In this document: positions 9,101-17,923 of the stretch, in pieces | Layout: each line of letters opens with the position of its first letter | How positions within the stretch are numbered: the first letter of the stretch is position 1 | Origin: an uncultured Erythrobacter sp. | Lineage (GTDB): Bacteria > Pseudomonadota > Alphaproteobacteria > Sphingomonadales > Sphingomonadaceae | Assembly: GCA_947502305.1 (NCBI GenBank) | Contig: CANMZA010000001.1 | Location: 1,984,001-2,048,000, forward strand | Direction of reading: 5' to 3' | Length of the DNA stretch: 64,000 bases | Translations under genes and position numbers: made by a program | Notes under the pieces: generated by a model | What the model saw: only the letters and a program-made list of their open reading frames with translations | What the model was told of the DNA's origin: nothing | Database searches by the model: none

Positions 9101-10585
9101 CTAAACTGCACTCAACGCTTTACGCCACCGGCCCAACCGTTCTTCGCGCACAGCGCCCGCCATTTGCGGTTCAAACACCGTCAACGTGCCGCGCATCTTT
9201 TCTGCCGCGCTGTTTAGATCGGGATAAAGCCCCGCCCCTGCCGCCGCCAGCATCGCTGCGCCCAAGGCGGTGGTTTCGACAAAGGCGGGCCGCTCCACCT
9301 TTATGCCAAGCATATTGGCCAGATCCTGCGCCATCCAATCATTGGCGGACATCCCGCCATCAATCCGCAAAGTGCCCCACGCCGTCCCATCACCGGCAAA
9401 CGCCTGCGCCAGATCATGCGTTTGATGCGACATCGCCTCCAGCGCGGCGCGGGCGATTTCTGCCTTGCCACTGGCAAAACTCAGCCCGGTTATAACGCCG
9501 CGTGCATCCGCCAGCCAATGCGGCGCGCCTAAGCCCGACAAAGCAGGCACAATCGTCACGCCGCCGCTATCTGTGATGGAACGCGCCAAGGCCTCGGTCT
9601 CACGCGCATCCTGAACGATCCCCAAGGAATCGCGCAACCATTGCACCAAGCTGCCCGCGACAAAGACGGACCCTTCGATGGCATAGGTCCGCTTGCCGCC
9701 GATCTGCGTCAACACCGTGCTAAGCAAACGGTTCTCCGATTGCGGGATGGCCTCGCCTTGATTGGTCAGGACAAACGCGCCGGTGCCATACGTCGCCTTG
9801 GTCTCGCCCGGAGACAGACAGGCCTGGCCAATCGTGGCCGCTTGCTGATCCCCAGCCAGCCCGGTGATCGGGATCGCGCTTCCAAACAAAGCGGCGTCTG
9901 TTTCTGCAAGTTGCCCCGACATATCAGTCACACGGGGCAGCGCGCCCAGCGGCACACCCAGCAAATCGCAAAGGCCCGGATCAAAATCCGCGCCATCCAA
10001 TTCCATCAACAATGTGCGGCTGGCATTGCTGGCATCGGTGATATGCACCCCGTCACCCAATGCGCCGCCCGTCAGCCTGTAAACCAGCCAGCTTTCCACC
10101 GTCCCAAACGCCAATGTCCCCGCATCCGCCGCGCCCTTCACTTCGGGCACATGGTCCAGCATCCAGCGCATTTTGGTGCCAGAGAAATAGGGATCGAGCA
10201 GCAGGCCGGTGCGCTTTTGCACTTCCACCTCATGCCCCGCGGCGCGCAATTCGGCGCAAAAGCCCTCTGTCCGCCTGTCCTGCCATACAATCGCGCGGGT
10301 CAGCGGCTCTCCCGTCACTCTATCCCACGCGACGACGGTCTCACGCTGATTGGTGATGCCGATCCCGGCGATCATCGCCGCGCCGCCCGCTTTCGGGATG
10401 ACTTCATGCGCGCAGGCCAGCGTCTTGTCCCAAATCTCGCTCGCATCATGTTCGACCCAGCCGCTTTGCGGATAATGCTGCGTCAATTCTTGCTGCGCGC
10501 TGGCCACCAGCACCCCGTCACTCGCAAACAACATCGCGCGGGTGGAGGTGGTCCCTTCATCAAGGACAAGGATGTAGTCGGACAT
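9101..10585 (-). CDS. glpK: Glycerol kinase
   Basis: GlpK phosphorylates glycerol to sn-glycerol 3-phosphate in the cytoplasm. The 494-residue length is standard. Visible FGGY-kinase features are the N-terminal phosphate loop DEGTTSTRAMLF, the glycerol-site segment GITNQRETVVAWDR with IVWQDRRT, AGDQQAATIGQACL, and a C-terminal LRIDGGMSANDWMAQDLANM. No glycerol facilitator or glycerol-3-phosphate dehydrogenase gene is next to it. Its upstream side faces the palindromic element at 10605-10684 and the divergent MBL gene. Confidence 0.95.
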   Translation of the reverse strand: MSDYILVLDEGTTSTRAMLFASDGVLVASAQQELTQHYPQSGWVEHDASEIWDKTLACAHEVIPKAGGAAMIAGIGITNQRETVVAWDRVTGEPLTRAIVWQDRRTEGFCAELRAAGHEVEVQKRTGLLLDPYFSGTKMRWMLDHVPEVKGAADAGTLAFGTVESWLVYRLTGGALGDGVHITDASNASRTLLMELDGADFDPGLCDLLGVPLGALPRVTDMSGQLAETDAALFGSAIPITGLAGDQQAATIGQACLSPGETKATYGTGAFVLTNQGEAIPQSENRLLSTVLTQIGGKRTYAIEGSVFVAGSLVQWLRDSLGIVQDARETEALARSITDSGGVTIVPALSGLGAPHWLADARGVITGLSFASGKAEIARAALEAMSHQTHDLAQAFAGDGTAWGTLRIDGGMSANDWMAQDLANMLGIKVERPAFVETTALGAAMLAAAGAGLYPDLNSAAEKMRGTLTVFEPQMAGAVREERLGRWRKALSAV

Positions 10586-10604
10586 TGTTTTCTCCAGGGG
10601 AGCT

Positions 10605-10684
10605 GCCGAGCCACCCGCTCCCCCGCCCTTCCACCCGGAATTTTATCCTAGGGGCTGAAAGGGCGGGGGAGCAGGTGGCTCGGC
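10605..10684. repeat. Palindromic repeat element B
   Basis: A long inverted repeat with arms 10605-10636 and 10652-10684, starting GCCGAGCCACCCGCTCCCCC and ending in its near complement. The loop at 10637-10651 contains GGAATTTTATCCTA. Its complement, TAGGATAAAATTCC, matches the loop of element A (TAGGATACAATTCC) except at one base. It lies between the divergent glpK and MBL genes, so it cannot be a terminator for either. That supports a mobile or repetitive hairpin family. Confidence 0.75.
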
Positions 10685-10740
10685 GCGTTAAACAAAACAC
10701 TCATTCGACTTCTGCCACCCAATTCTTCATATGCAAGCCC

Positions 10741-11619
10741 ATGGCAGGCATTCCCCCAAAGCCGTGGCCCACCGGGCTGGCGGATCAAGTCGAACCTTTG
10801 GTGCTGCGCGTGCTCGCGCCCAACGCATCGCCTTACACCTATACCGGAACGCAAACTTATGTGGTCGGGCCGCAAGATGGCCCCGATTGCGCGGTGATTG
10901 ATCCGGGCCCCGATGACGCAGAGCATATCTCTGCCATCATCGCCGCAATTGGGACGCGCAATGTGAGCGCGATCATGTGCACCCACACCCACCGCGACCA
11001 TTCTCCGGCTGCTGCGCCTTTGACCCAGCAAACCGGCGCACCGATTGTGGGGTGTGCGCCGCTCAACCTAAAAGTTGATGGGCCGCGCTCTGATGAGGCG
11101 TTTGATACGACCTATGAACCCGACCGCGTGATGGAAGACGGCGAACAAATGCGCGGCACCGGGTGGACGTTAACGGCGGTGGCGACGCCGGGGCATACGT
11201 CGAACCATCTTTGCTTTGCGCTCGAAGAATCCGGCGCATTGTTCACCGGCGATCACGTCATGGGTTGGTCCACCAGCGTCGTCGTCCCGCCCGACGGCGA
11301 TATGGGCGATTACATGGCGAGCCTGGAGAAATTGCAGGCCCGCGAGGACAAACGCTATCACGCTGCCCACGGCGCAGTGATTGAAAAACCGCGCCAATTG
11401 GTGCGCGGCATGATCGGCCACCGCCGTCAGCGTGAAAACCAAATCGTGCGGCTAATGGGCGAACGCGCAAGGACAGCGGCTGAGTTCATTCCCGACATGT
11501 ATAAAGGGCTGGACGAACGGCTGATCGGCGCGGCGGAGATGAGCGTGACCGCACATTTGATTGATCTGGAAAGGCGCGGATTGGCGGTCAAAGAGGACAA
11601 TGTATGGCGAGTGAATTGA
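10741..11619 (+). CDS. MBL-fold metallo-hydrolase
   Basis: A 292-residue cytoplasmic protein of the metallo-beta-lactamase fold. The zinc motif THTHRDHSPAA (H-x-H-x-D-H) is near residue 83. Downstream metal and core segments follow: VATPGHTSNHLCF, then LFTGDHVMGWSTS. A C-terminal winged-helix-like tail is visible (RTAAEFIPDMYKGLDERLIG ... HLIDLERRGLAVKEDNVWRV), as in LACTB2-type hydrolases, some of which are RNases. The ATG at 10741 fits the family start. Its last 16 bases overlap the next gene, suggesting coupling. Substrate unknown. Confidence 0.85.
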   Translation: MAGIPPKPWPTGLADQVEPLVLRVLAPNASPYTYTGTQTYVVGPQDGPDCAVIDPGPDDAEHISAIIAAIGTRNVSAIMCTHTHRDHSPAAAPLTQQTGAPIVGCAPLNLKVDGPRSDEAFDTTYEPDRVMEDGEQMRGTGWTLTAVATPGHTSNHLCFALEESGALFTGDHVMGWSTSVVVPPDGDMGDYMASLEKLQAREDKRYHAAHGAVIEKPRQLVRGMIGHRRQRENQIVRLMGERARTAAEFIPDMYKGLDERLIGAAEMSVTAHLIDLERRGLAVKEDNVWRVN

Positions 11620-12479
11620 GTTCGTGCAAAGGCATGCTCTGCCTTGTCTCTTTGCTTGCATTCTCATCGCCTCACGCGACAGCCAGTGCCCAGGTTGAGC
11701 TGCGTGGCTTAGAAAATGAACCAGGGAGAATATTCTATCATTGCCGCAAGCACTTTGGGAGCGGAACAGCGGCGCGTGGTAGTTTAAACGTGTCGAAAGA
11801 CGTTGCAGAGGACGGTTCAGTTCTTCGCATGAACGTCCGGTGGTCATCGCACGTCTCCAACAATCCTATGATAGAGACAGACATTGGCCTCGTCCCCCTA
11901 TTCGGAGCCGAGAAACGTGGTTTCGTAACCTTCGATTGGCCTAGTAGATTTCCTAGGACCAGATCGCAATTTGACTGGGCGAACCCTGATGTTGGAATCC
12001 TAGTTAATGCCGGTTATCGAAGCCCTGCCAGATTACTAGAGTTAGACGAGCCTTGGCAGCAAATATTCATTGATCGCGGTGATCGGCTCAGAATTTATGA
12101 AATGGACGGTGAGCATTTCGTGGATCACCGAGGCAATTTCATGTTCATGTCACCCCTAAAACCGGCTTACTCTCCACGCTTCCTAACTTCGCTCGCAGAT
12201 CTTGCCGCTTGGACCAGCGGCGTCGAAACTTTAACGGTTTACGAGACACGGGTCGCGATTGGCGAGTCCAACCAACCCGACTTCCCCTACACCCTCGGAC
12301 GACACCGTATTCACGTCGCGTACCAATTGGATGCCAATCGTCTTGTAGAAATTGCCCAAACCGTGCGCGCTGTTGTCGAGGACTGGGAAACTTCAATAGA
12401 AGACATAGGAACCGAGTGTGAACGGCGAGAAGAAATTAATGAACCTCCTATCATCGTCAAGGGTTCTTCGTCTTCCTAA
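11604..12479 (+). CDS. Hypothetical exported protein, AT-rich
   Basis: I do not recognise a family. The 291-residue protein starts inside the previous gene (16-base overlap) with a signal peptide-like N-terminus (GMLCLVSLLAFSSPHATASA, cleavage near residue 29). The mature part has scattered Cys and is rich in beta-prone stretches, with no repeats and no membrane helices. Base use differs from the neighbours: 11701-11760 is 27 G+C in 60 (45%), and codons such as CTA, TTA and ATA are frequent. This suggests recent acquisition. It converges with the acyl-CoA synthetase; the two stops abut at 12479/12480. Confidence 0.65.
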   Translation: MASELSSCKGMLCLVSLLAFSSPHATASAQVELRGLENEPGRIFYHCRKHFGSGTAARGSLNVSKDVAEDGSVLRMNVRWSSHVSNNPMIETDIGLVPLFGAEKRGFVTFDWPSRFPRTRSQFDWANPDVGILVNAGYRSPARLLELDEPWQQIFIDRGDRLRIYEMDGEHFVDHRGNFMFMSPLKPAYSPRFLTSLADLAAWTSGVETLTVYETRVAIGESNQPDFPYTLGRHRIHVAYQLDANRLVEIAQTVRAVVEDWETSIEDIGTECERREEINEPPIIVKGSSSS

Positions 12480-14084
12480 CTAAACGCTCCCCTTCGCAAA
12501 CTGCTCCGCCAGCGCGAATTTTTGGATTTTACCGGACCCCGTCAGCGGAAATTCCTCCAGCCACACCCAATGCGCCGGGGTCTTCTGCGGAGACAATCGT
12601 TCACGGATAAACGCTTTGAGCTCATCATCCGCAGGCCGCTCCGCCCCTTCCGCCAGCCGCATGAAACAGGCGACAATTTCGCCCCATTTCTCATCTGGAA
12701 CACCGGCGCAGGCGACTTCGGCGATGGCGGGATGCTCTAACAACGCCGCCTCAATCTCAGCCGGAAACAGGTTTTCCCCGCCGCGAATGATCATCTCCTT
12801 CACCCGGCCCGTAATCCGCACATATCCGCGCGCGCACATCGTGCCCAAATCGCCGGTGTGCAGCCAGCCATCTTTGTCGATAGTCTCTGCCGTGGCCGCC
12901 GGGTTGTCATTATACCCAACCATCATGTTGAACCCGCGCATGCAGATCTCGCCCTGCTCATCCACCGCGCAAATGCTGTTGTCGCTAGGCGAACGGATGG
13001 CGACTTCCATATGCGACCCTGCCTGACCGATAGTTTCGGTCAGATCACTGCCCGTATCGGTTGGCCAAGCGGCGGTGATGGTGGGCGATGTTTCTGTCTG
13101 GCCGTAAACGATCAGGATCGGGACGCCGAAAACCTCCTGCGCCGCGCGGTTCAATTCGGGTTGCACCATGGCCCCGCCACTGATCACTTTCTTCACCGCC
13201 GACACATCCGTGCCGGTCGCCTTGGCGGCCTCTATCACGGCAAAGATCATGGTCGACACACCGCCGAGGATTTCGGGCCGCTCGCGCTCTATCGCTTTGG
13301 CGACCGCGACCGGGTCGAACAAGGATACCAACATGATCGTCGCCCCGCGTCCCAACACGCCCAAGACGCACACCGCACTGCCCGCTGTATGGAATAGCGG
13401 GAATGGGCACATCACGGTTTCTCCGGCGGAGAGTTCCCAGCGCTCAAACACATCACGATTGCTCTGCACCAACCCATGTTGATGCAGCAAAACGCCTTTG
13501 GGAAAACCGGTCGTGCCGGACGTGTATTGGATCATGCAAATATCGCGCGGCTGGGTTTCGCGCAGCTCGCCATCCCCCTCGCCTGCAAACAATTCGGCGT
13601 GATCTTCAATGTCGATGATAAAATCCGATGCCGCGGTGCCCGCCGCCGCTTCGTCAATGACCGGGCGCAGGGCGCTGCTGCGAACATGCGGTTGATAATA
13701 GACCGCGCCCGCGCCGGACTGTTCGAGGACATAGCGCACCTCTCGCGCGATGAAGGATGGATTGACCGTCACAATCACCAGCGCCGCCATCGCCGCGCCC
13801 AATTGCACCATCACCCATTCCGGACAATTGCCGCCCATAATCGCGATCCGCGTGCCGGCCACATGGCGCGCCGCCAATGCCCGGCCGCAGCGTTCCGCAT
13901 CCTTGAGCAATTGCGCATAAGTCCATGACCGCCCCACCGTGCCATCGGCCACCAATTCGCGCAGAGCCATCGCATCTGGCCGCGCCGCGACCTGTTCGCG
14001 CAACATCGCATCAATCGTCTGTTCGCGGTAATCGGTGTCGGCCTGCGCCGGGCAATAGGCTTCGGCCAAATTCAGTTGATACAT
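12480..14084 (-). CDS. Acyl-CoA synthetase, AMP-binding family
   Basis: A 534-residue ANL-superfamily enzyme activating a carboxylic acid to its CoA thioester through an acyl-AMP. The P-loop motif YTSGTTGFPKG, the A5 region YGQTETSPTITAAW, the A7 motif DGWLHTGDLG, the hinge region GRVKEMIIRGGENLFPAEIE and the C-terminal lysine motif PLTGSGKIQKF are all visible. Overall it resembles the FadD/fatty-acyl branch, but chain length and physiological substrate cannot be told. It is alone on its strand with no beta-oxidation genes adjacent. Confidence 0.88.
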   Translation of the reverse strand: MYQLNLAEAYCPAQADTDYREQTIDAMLREQVAARPDAMALRELVADGTVGRSWTYAQLLKDAERCGRALAARHVAGTRIAIMGGNCPEWVMVQLGAAMAALVIVTVNPSFIAREVRYVLEQSGAGAVYYQPHVRSSALRPVIDEAAAGTAASDFIIDIEDHAELFAGEGDGELRETQPRDICMIQYTSGTTGFPKGVLLHQHGLVQSNRDVFERWELSAGETVMCPFPLFHTAGSAVCVLGVLGRGATIMLVSLFDPVAVAKAIERERPEILGGVSTMIFAVIEAAKATGTDVSAVKKVISGGAMVQPELNRAAQEVFGVPILIVYGQTETSPTITAAWPTDTGSDLTETIGQAGSHMEVAIRSPSDNSICAVDEQGEICMRGFNMMVGYNDNPAATAETIDKDGWLHTGDLGTMCARGYVRITGRVKEMIIRGGENLFPAEIEAALLEHPAIAEVACAGVPDEKWGEIVACFMRLAEGAERPADDELKAFIRERLSPQKTPAHWVWLEEFPLTGSGKIQKFALAEQFAKGSV

Positions 14085-14216
14085 TCGTCACTCTCCCCGC
14101 ACGCAGGATAGCACAAAGCGTCCAGAATACCGCCTAAGAAACGGGCGCGTAAAACGCTCGCAAAACGGCGCATCAATCCCTATATCCGGCGAAAGAATAT
14201 TATTGGGGACCACACG

Positions 14217-15218
14217 ATGAGCATCGAAACCAAAATTCCGAGCGGCACCGAATTGCACACCGAAATCGACCGCCTGCGCAAAGAGCGCAATGCCGTGATC
14301 CTCGCGCATTATTACCAAACGCCCGATATTCAGGATATTGCCGATTTCGTCGGGGATAGCCTGGAATTGTCACGCAAAGCGGCAGAGACCGATGCGGATG
14401 TTATCCTGTTTTGCGGGGTGAAATTCATGGCGGATACGGCCAAAATCCTCTCGCCTGACAAGACCGTGATCCTGCCCGATATGGATGCCGGTTGCTCGCT
14501 TGAAGACAGCTGCCCTCCGGAAAAATTCAAAGCCTTCCGTGAGGCGCATCCCGATCACATCGCGCTGACCTATATCAATTGCTCGACCGAGGTGAAGGCG
14601 CTCAGCGACATCATCGTCACCAGCTCCAGCGCGGAGACGATCCTTGAGCAGATCCCTGCTGATCAAAAGATCATTTTCGGCCCTGACCGGCATCTTGGCG
14701 GATGGCTGAGCCGGAAATTTGACCGCGAAATGTTGCTGTGGCCGGGCGTGTGCATCGTGCACGAAGCGTTCAGCGAAACTGAGCTGCTGAAACTGAAAGA
14801 GCAGCACCCCGACGCGCCGATTGCCGCGCATCCGGAATGCCCGCCGACCATTATCGACCACGCCGATTATGTCGGCTCCACCAGCGGCATTTTGAAATTC
14901 GCAAAAGCGTTCGAAGGCGACACTCTGATCGTCGCGACCGAACCGCACATCATGCACCAGATGGAAAAGGCGCTGCCGGAAAAAACCTTCATCGGCGCAC
15001 CGGGCGCGGACGGGAATTGTTCGTGCAATATCTGCCCCTACATGGCGCTCAATACGATGGAGAAGATGTACACCGCTTTGCGCGATCTGGAACCGAAAAT
15101 TGAGATCGAAGAAGGCATGCGATTGAAGGCGAAAGAGAGCCTCGACCGGATGCTGGGCATGGCCAGCGGAACCGTTGGGCTGGGCGATTTGGGTAAGGTG
15201 CCGTTCAGTGCGGGATAA
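14217..15218 (+). CDS. nadA: Quinolinate synthase A
   Basis: NadA condenses iminoaspartate with dihydroxyacetone phosphate to make quinolinate, an early step of NAD synthesis, using a [4Fe-4S] cluster. The 333 residues show the expected order: LAHYYQTPDIQDIADFVGDS, FCGVKFMADTAKIL, the cysteine in YINCSTEVKA, the cysteine in AAHPECPPTI, and the cluster-proximal GNCSCNICPYMALNTM. GGGGA lies upstream of the ATG. Neither nadB nor nadC is adjacent. Confidence 0.96.
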   Translation: MSIETKIPSGTELHTEIDRLRKERNAVILAHYYQTPDIQDIADFVGDSLELSRKAAETDADVILFCGVKFMADTAKILSPDKTVILPDMDAGCSLEDSCPPEKFKAFREAHPDHIALTYINCSTEVKALSDIIVTSSSAETILEQIPADQKIIFGPDRHLGGWLSRKFDREMLLWPGVCIVHEAFSETELLKLKEQHPDAPIAAHPECPPTIIDHADYVGSTSGILKFAKAFEGDTLIVATEPHIMHQMEKALPEKTFIGAPGADGNCSCNICPYMALNTMEKMYTALRDLEPKIEIEEGMRLKAKESLDRMLGMASGTVGLGDLGKVPFSAG

Positions 15219-15232
15219 ACCTCTTGTTTTCA

Positions 15233-15261
15233 TTGACTTAAGAGAGAAATTGCGCTACGAT
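15233..15261 (+). promoter_or_regulatory. Sigma-70-type promoter after nadA
   Basis: TTGACT at 15233-15238 and TACGAT at 15256-15261 are separated by exactly 17 bases. Initiation would fall near 15268, downstream of the nadA stop (15218), so this promoter would serve the short segment before the EamA gene, which is transcribed the other way. Confidence 0.5.
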
Positions 15262-15307
15262 CCAAGCAACAAATAGAGCTTCACCGATATTGAACATGCG
15301 AGGGATT

Positions 15308-15403
15308 ATGAACCGTTTCAGCGCCTTTTTCGACCGTCTAACGATTCGCCTTCGCTGCTTCCTCGACAAGGGGCAGAGCCCCTTGTCGAGGAAGCACGCG
15401 TAG
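15308..15403 (+). CDS. Possible small ORF (31 codons) containing a perfect hairpin
   Basis: An ATG at 15308 follows GAGGGATT, a plausible ribosome binding site. The frame runs to TAG at 15401-15403, giving a 31-residue basic peptide starting MNRFSAFFDRLTIRLRCFLD. It lies about 40 bases after the start predicted from the promoter at 15233-15261. I know no family for it. The alternative is that the transcript is a non-coding RNA, because the second half of the frame is a 19-bp hairpin. Low confidence as a protein. Confidence 0.3.
   Translation: MNRFSAFFDRLTIRLRCFLDKGQSPLSRKHA
15356..15396. terminator. 19-bp perfect hairpin between convergent nadA and EamA gene
   Basis: Arms 15356-15374 and 15378-15396 (core GCTTCCTCGACAAGGGGC) are perfect complements with a three-base loop. 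No T run follows on either strand. It may be a stable transcript end for the short plus-strand RNA or a bidirectional barrier between the convergent genes. No copy of it was noticed elsewhere in the window. Confidence 0.5.
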
Positions 15404-15484
15404 CACAATTCCGTCCTTCTTGCGAGATACGCGCACAGTTTTGTTGGGGATTGTTCCCAGCCCCTAGAATCCCTTTGTGCTCTA

Positions 15485-16402
15485 CTACGCTACGGCCTTT
15501 TTCTGCACCGCCTTCGCCGCCACCAGCGCGCTCCCCAGCAGCACCATCCCAACCACATCCGGCCCGGTGAGCACTTCGCCAAAAGCCGCATATCCAATAA
15601 CCGCCGCAATCGCGGGCTGAGTCAGCAGCGCTAGGCCGATAATCAGCGGCGGAAAGTGCCCCAGCGAATAGACCAGCAGCCCCTGCCCGATCAGCTGGCT
15701 CGTGATGAACAGCGCAACGACCGGCGTCCAATTACTCGGCCAGATCGGCTCCCCTAAGAACAGCGCCAGCGCCAGCAAGGCCGGGCACGCAAATACGCTC
15801 ACCCACACCAGCAGGCTCCACGCTCCAAAACCGCCACCTTCTTTTTTGGCTCTTTCCCCTTGCAGGGTGAGCAAATAGACCGCGTAGAGCAGCCCGGCGA
15901 TCACACAGAAAAGATCGCCCACAAATGTCTCGGTCGAAATTTCTAGGCTGCGGCCCAGCAATATTGCCGCCCCGGACAGCGCAAAAATAATCGCCAGCCA
16001 TTCCAGCCCGCGCGGCAACATGCGGGCGATGACAAAGCCCCAAAACAGCAGGATGATTGACCCGGCATTGCCAAACAAAGTCGCATTGCCCAGCCGCGTC
16101 ATGCCGATCCCGATATGCCAGCTCGCCAAATCACCCGCAAAGGCCAGCGCGCCAATCGCCACCAGCACCAAAGTGCGCCTCGGCATTCCGCTTAATCGCT
16201 GGCCCGCAAAGCGCGCAAAAATCACCAGAAACGGCAGCGCCAGAAACAACCGCCAGAACGCCGCGCTGACCGGCCCTGTATCCGTCAACCGCACCAACCA
16301 CGGGCCCAGCGCCAGCGCAAAATTGCCAAGCAAAAGCGCCACCAAAAGCACCAATGCCCGGCGCGGCGAAACATTCTCTTTAACAGGCAGCGCCTTTTCC
16401 AT
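15485..16402 (-). CDS. EamA/DMT-family transporter
   Basis: A 305-residue inner-membrane protein with about ten hydrophobic helices in two homologous halves, as in the drug/metabolite transporter superfamily. Helices begin LLVALLLGNFALALGPWLVR, and the second half includes LLVYSLGHFPPLIIGLALL and AVIGYAAFGEVLTGPDVVGM, the typical EamA end pattern. A basic C-terminus (KAVQKKAVA) follows the last helix. The substrate is unknown; members export amino acids or metabolites. Confidence 0.88.
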   Translation of the reverse strand: MEKALPVKENVSPRRALVLLVALLLGNFALALGPWLVRLTDTGPVSAAFWRLFLALPFLVIFARFAGQRLSGMPRRTLVLVAIGALAFAGDLASWHIGIGMTRLGNATLFGNAGSIILLFWGFVIARMLPRGLEWLAIIFALSGAAILLGRSLEISTETFVGDLFCVIAGLLYAVYLLTLQGERAKKEGGGFGAWSLLVWVSVFACPALLALALFLGEPIWPSNWTPVVALFITSQLIGQGLLVYSLGHFPPLIIGLALLTQPAIAAVIGYAAFGEVLTGPDVVGMVLLGSALVAAKAVQKKAVA

Positions 16403-16467
16403 ACTTGCGCCCTAGCGCCATCACCTCCAAGTGAATAGCGAAACGAAACTGATGGAGGATTTCAGAC

Positions 16468-17580
16468 ATGCATGACGCTCTTTTAAAGCCGCTAAAGATG
16501 GGCGCGTTAGAGGCGAAGAACCGCATCTTCATGGCTCCGCTGACGCGCGGACGCGCGGCCGATCCGATGTTCACGCCAAACGAATTGATGGGCACCTATT
16601 ACCAGCAACGCGCAGGCGCTGGGATGATCCTGACCGAAGCGACCGGCATCAGCGTCGAAGGGCTTGGCTGGCCATCCGCGCCGGGTATCTGGAGCGATGA
16701 ACAAACCGAAGCATGGAAACCGATTGTCAAAGGCGTGCATGATGCTGGCGGCATGATCGTGATGCAATTGTGGCATATGGGCCGGATCGTTCACCCCTAT
16801 TTCCTCGGCGGAAAACCGCCCGTCTCCGCCAGCGCCACGAAAGCGCCGGGCGAAGCGCACACGCCCGAGGGCAAGAGCGAATATGCAACCGCGCGCGAGA
16901 TGACCAAGGAAGACATTGACCGCACCATCGCCGATTATCGCCGCGCCGCAGAAAATGCGAAGAAAGCCGGTTTTGACGGTGTGCAATTGCACGGCGCGAA
17001 CGGCTATCTGGTCGATCAATTCCTGCGCGACAAAACCAATTTGCGCACCGACGAATATGGCGGTTCACCCGAAAACCGCACCCGTTTCATGCGCGAAGTT
17101 TTGGAAGCCATCATTGATGTGTGGGGCGCGGACCGGGTTGGCATTCGCTTATCACCCAATGGCGACAGCCAAGGGACCGATGACAGCAATCCAGAGGCTA
17201 CATTCGGCGCGGCAACCCGCGTCATCGAAGAATTGGGCCTCGCTTTCCTAGAGCTGCGCGAGCCCGGCCCCGACGGCACTTTTGGTCAAACCGATGTGCC
17301 GAAACAAAGCCCAATGATCCGCGGCATTTATTCCGGCCCGCTGATCCTCAATTCCGACTACACGGCGCAAGAGGCCGATGATGATGTAACCGGCGGCAAA
17401 TGCGATGCGGTCAGCTTTGGCCGGCCCTATATCTCCAACCCCGATCTGGAAAAACGGATCGCGGCAGGCGCGCCGTTTAACCCGAATAAGGATGTGCCCA
17501 AAAGCTGGTATTTCCCGATACCGCAGGGATATATCGATTATCCAACGCTCGAAGAAGAACAGGCTGCTTCTGCCGCCTGA
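16468..17580 (+). CDS. Old Yellow Enzyme-family alkene reductase
   Basis: A 370-residue FMN-dependent ene-reductase of the NemA/XenB type, reducing activated C=C bonds or nitro compounds with NAD(P)H. Visible features are the N-terminal KNRIFMAPLTRGRA, QLWHMGRIVHP, the substrate-binding His/Asn pair in LHGANGYLVDQFLRD, EYGGSPENRTRFMRE, and the FMN-phosphate region AVSFGRPYISNPDL. GGAGG lies before the ATG. It stands alone between the EamA gene and the lipoprotein, with no matching regulator nearby. Confidence 0.92.
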   Translation: MHDALLKPLKMGALEAKNRIFMAPLTRGRAADPMFTPNELMGTYYQQRAGAGMILTEATGISVEGLGWPSAPGIWSDEQTEAWKPIVKGVHDAGGMIVMQLWHMGRIVHPYFLGGKPPVSASATKAPGEAHTPEGKSEYATAREMTKEDIDRTIADYRRAAENAKKAGFDGVQLHGANGYLVDQFLRDKTNLRTDEYGGSPENRTRFMREVLEAIIDVWGADRVGIRLSPNGDSQGTDDSNPEATFGAATRVIEELGLAFLELREPGPDGTFGQTDVPKQSPMIRGIYSGPLILNSDYTAQEADDDVTGGKCDAVSFGRPYISNPDLEKRIAAGAPFNPNKDVPKSWYFPIPQGYIDYPTLEEEQAASAA

Positions 17581-17589
17581 TATTCGCCT

Positions 17590-17922
17590 CTATTCCGGGG
17601 CCGCTGGTGTTTCTGGCGGCTCCGGTTGGGCGGGACCGTCGGGGTCTGTCACGGTTTCAGTCGTCACCGTGGTTTGACCGCCATCGGACCTTTGCGTCCG
17701 GGTTGTGACCGTCGTGCCCTCAGAGGTGCGCTCCGCTGGCGGAGAGGTCGAGGTTAACTCCTCCAGCGGCAGCATATCGTCGCTGATCGTGCCGCCAAGC
17801 ACTTCGCCAGCCGCTTCGCCGCCGGTTTCGTTCGCCGCCTCGGCCTCTGGCTCGGCGGCGTCTTCGCACGCGCTGAGCAGGATCAGCGGCGCGGCAAGAA
17901 TGGCTGCGAATTTCGTTTTCAT
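17590..17922 (-). CDS. Small lipoprotein, Thr/Glu-rich
   Basis: A 110-residue protein with a lipoprotein signal peptide, MKTKFAAILAAPLILLSACE, and the lipobox LSAC with Cys at residue 19. The mature part is low complexity (acidic Ala/Glu, then Thr/Ser and Pro runs) without a recognised domain. Its ATG begins one base after the lipB stop, and AGGAA, formed at the lipB end, serves as its ribosome binding site. It is therefore almost certainly co-translated with lipB. Function unknown. Confidence 0.7.
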   Translation of the reverse strand: MKTKFAAILAAPLILLSACEDAAEPEAEAANETGGEAAGEVLGGTISDDMLPLEELTSTSPPAERTSEGTTVTTRTQRSDGGQTTVTTETVTDPDGPAQPEPPETPAAPE

Positions 17923-17923
17923 A

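Noticed and set aside
9641..10651. 336-codon frame opposite glpK
   Set aside because: Shadow of glycerol kinase, with no recognisable domain and biased Arg/Ala composition.
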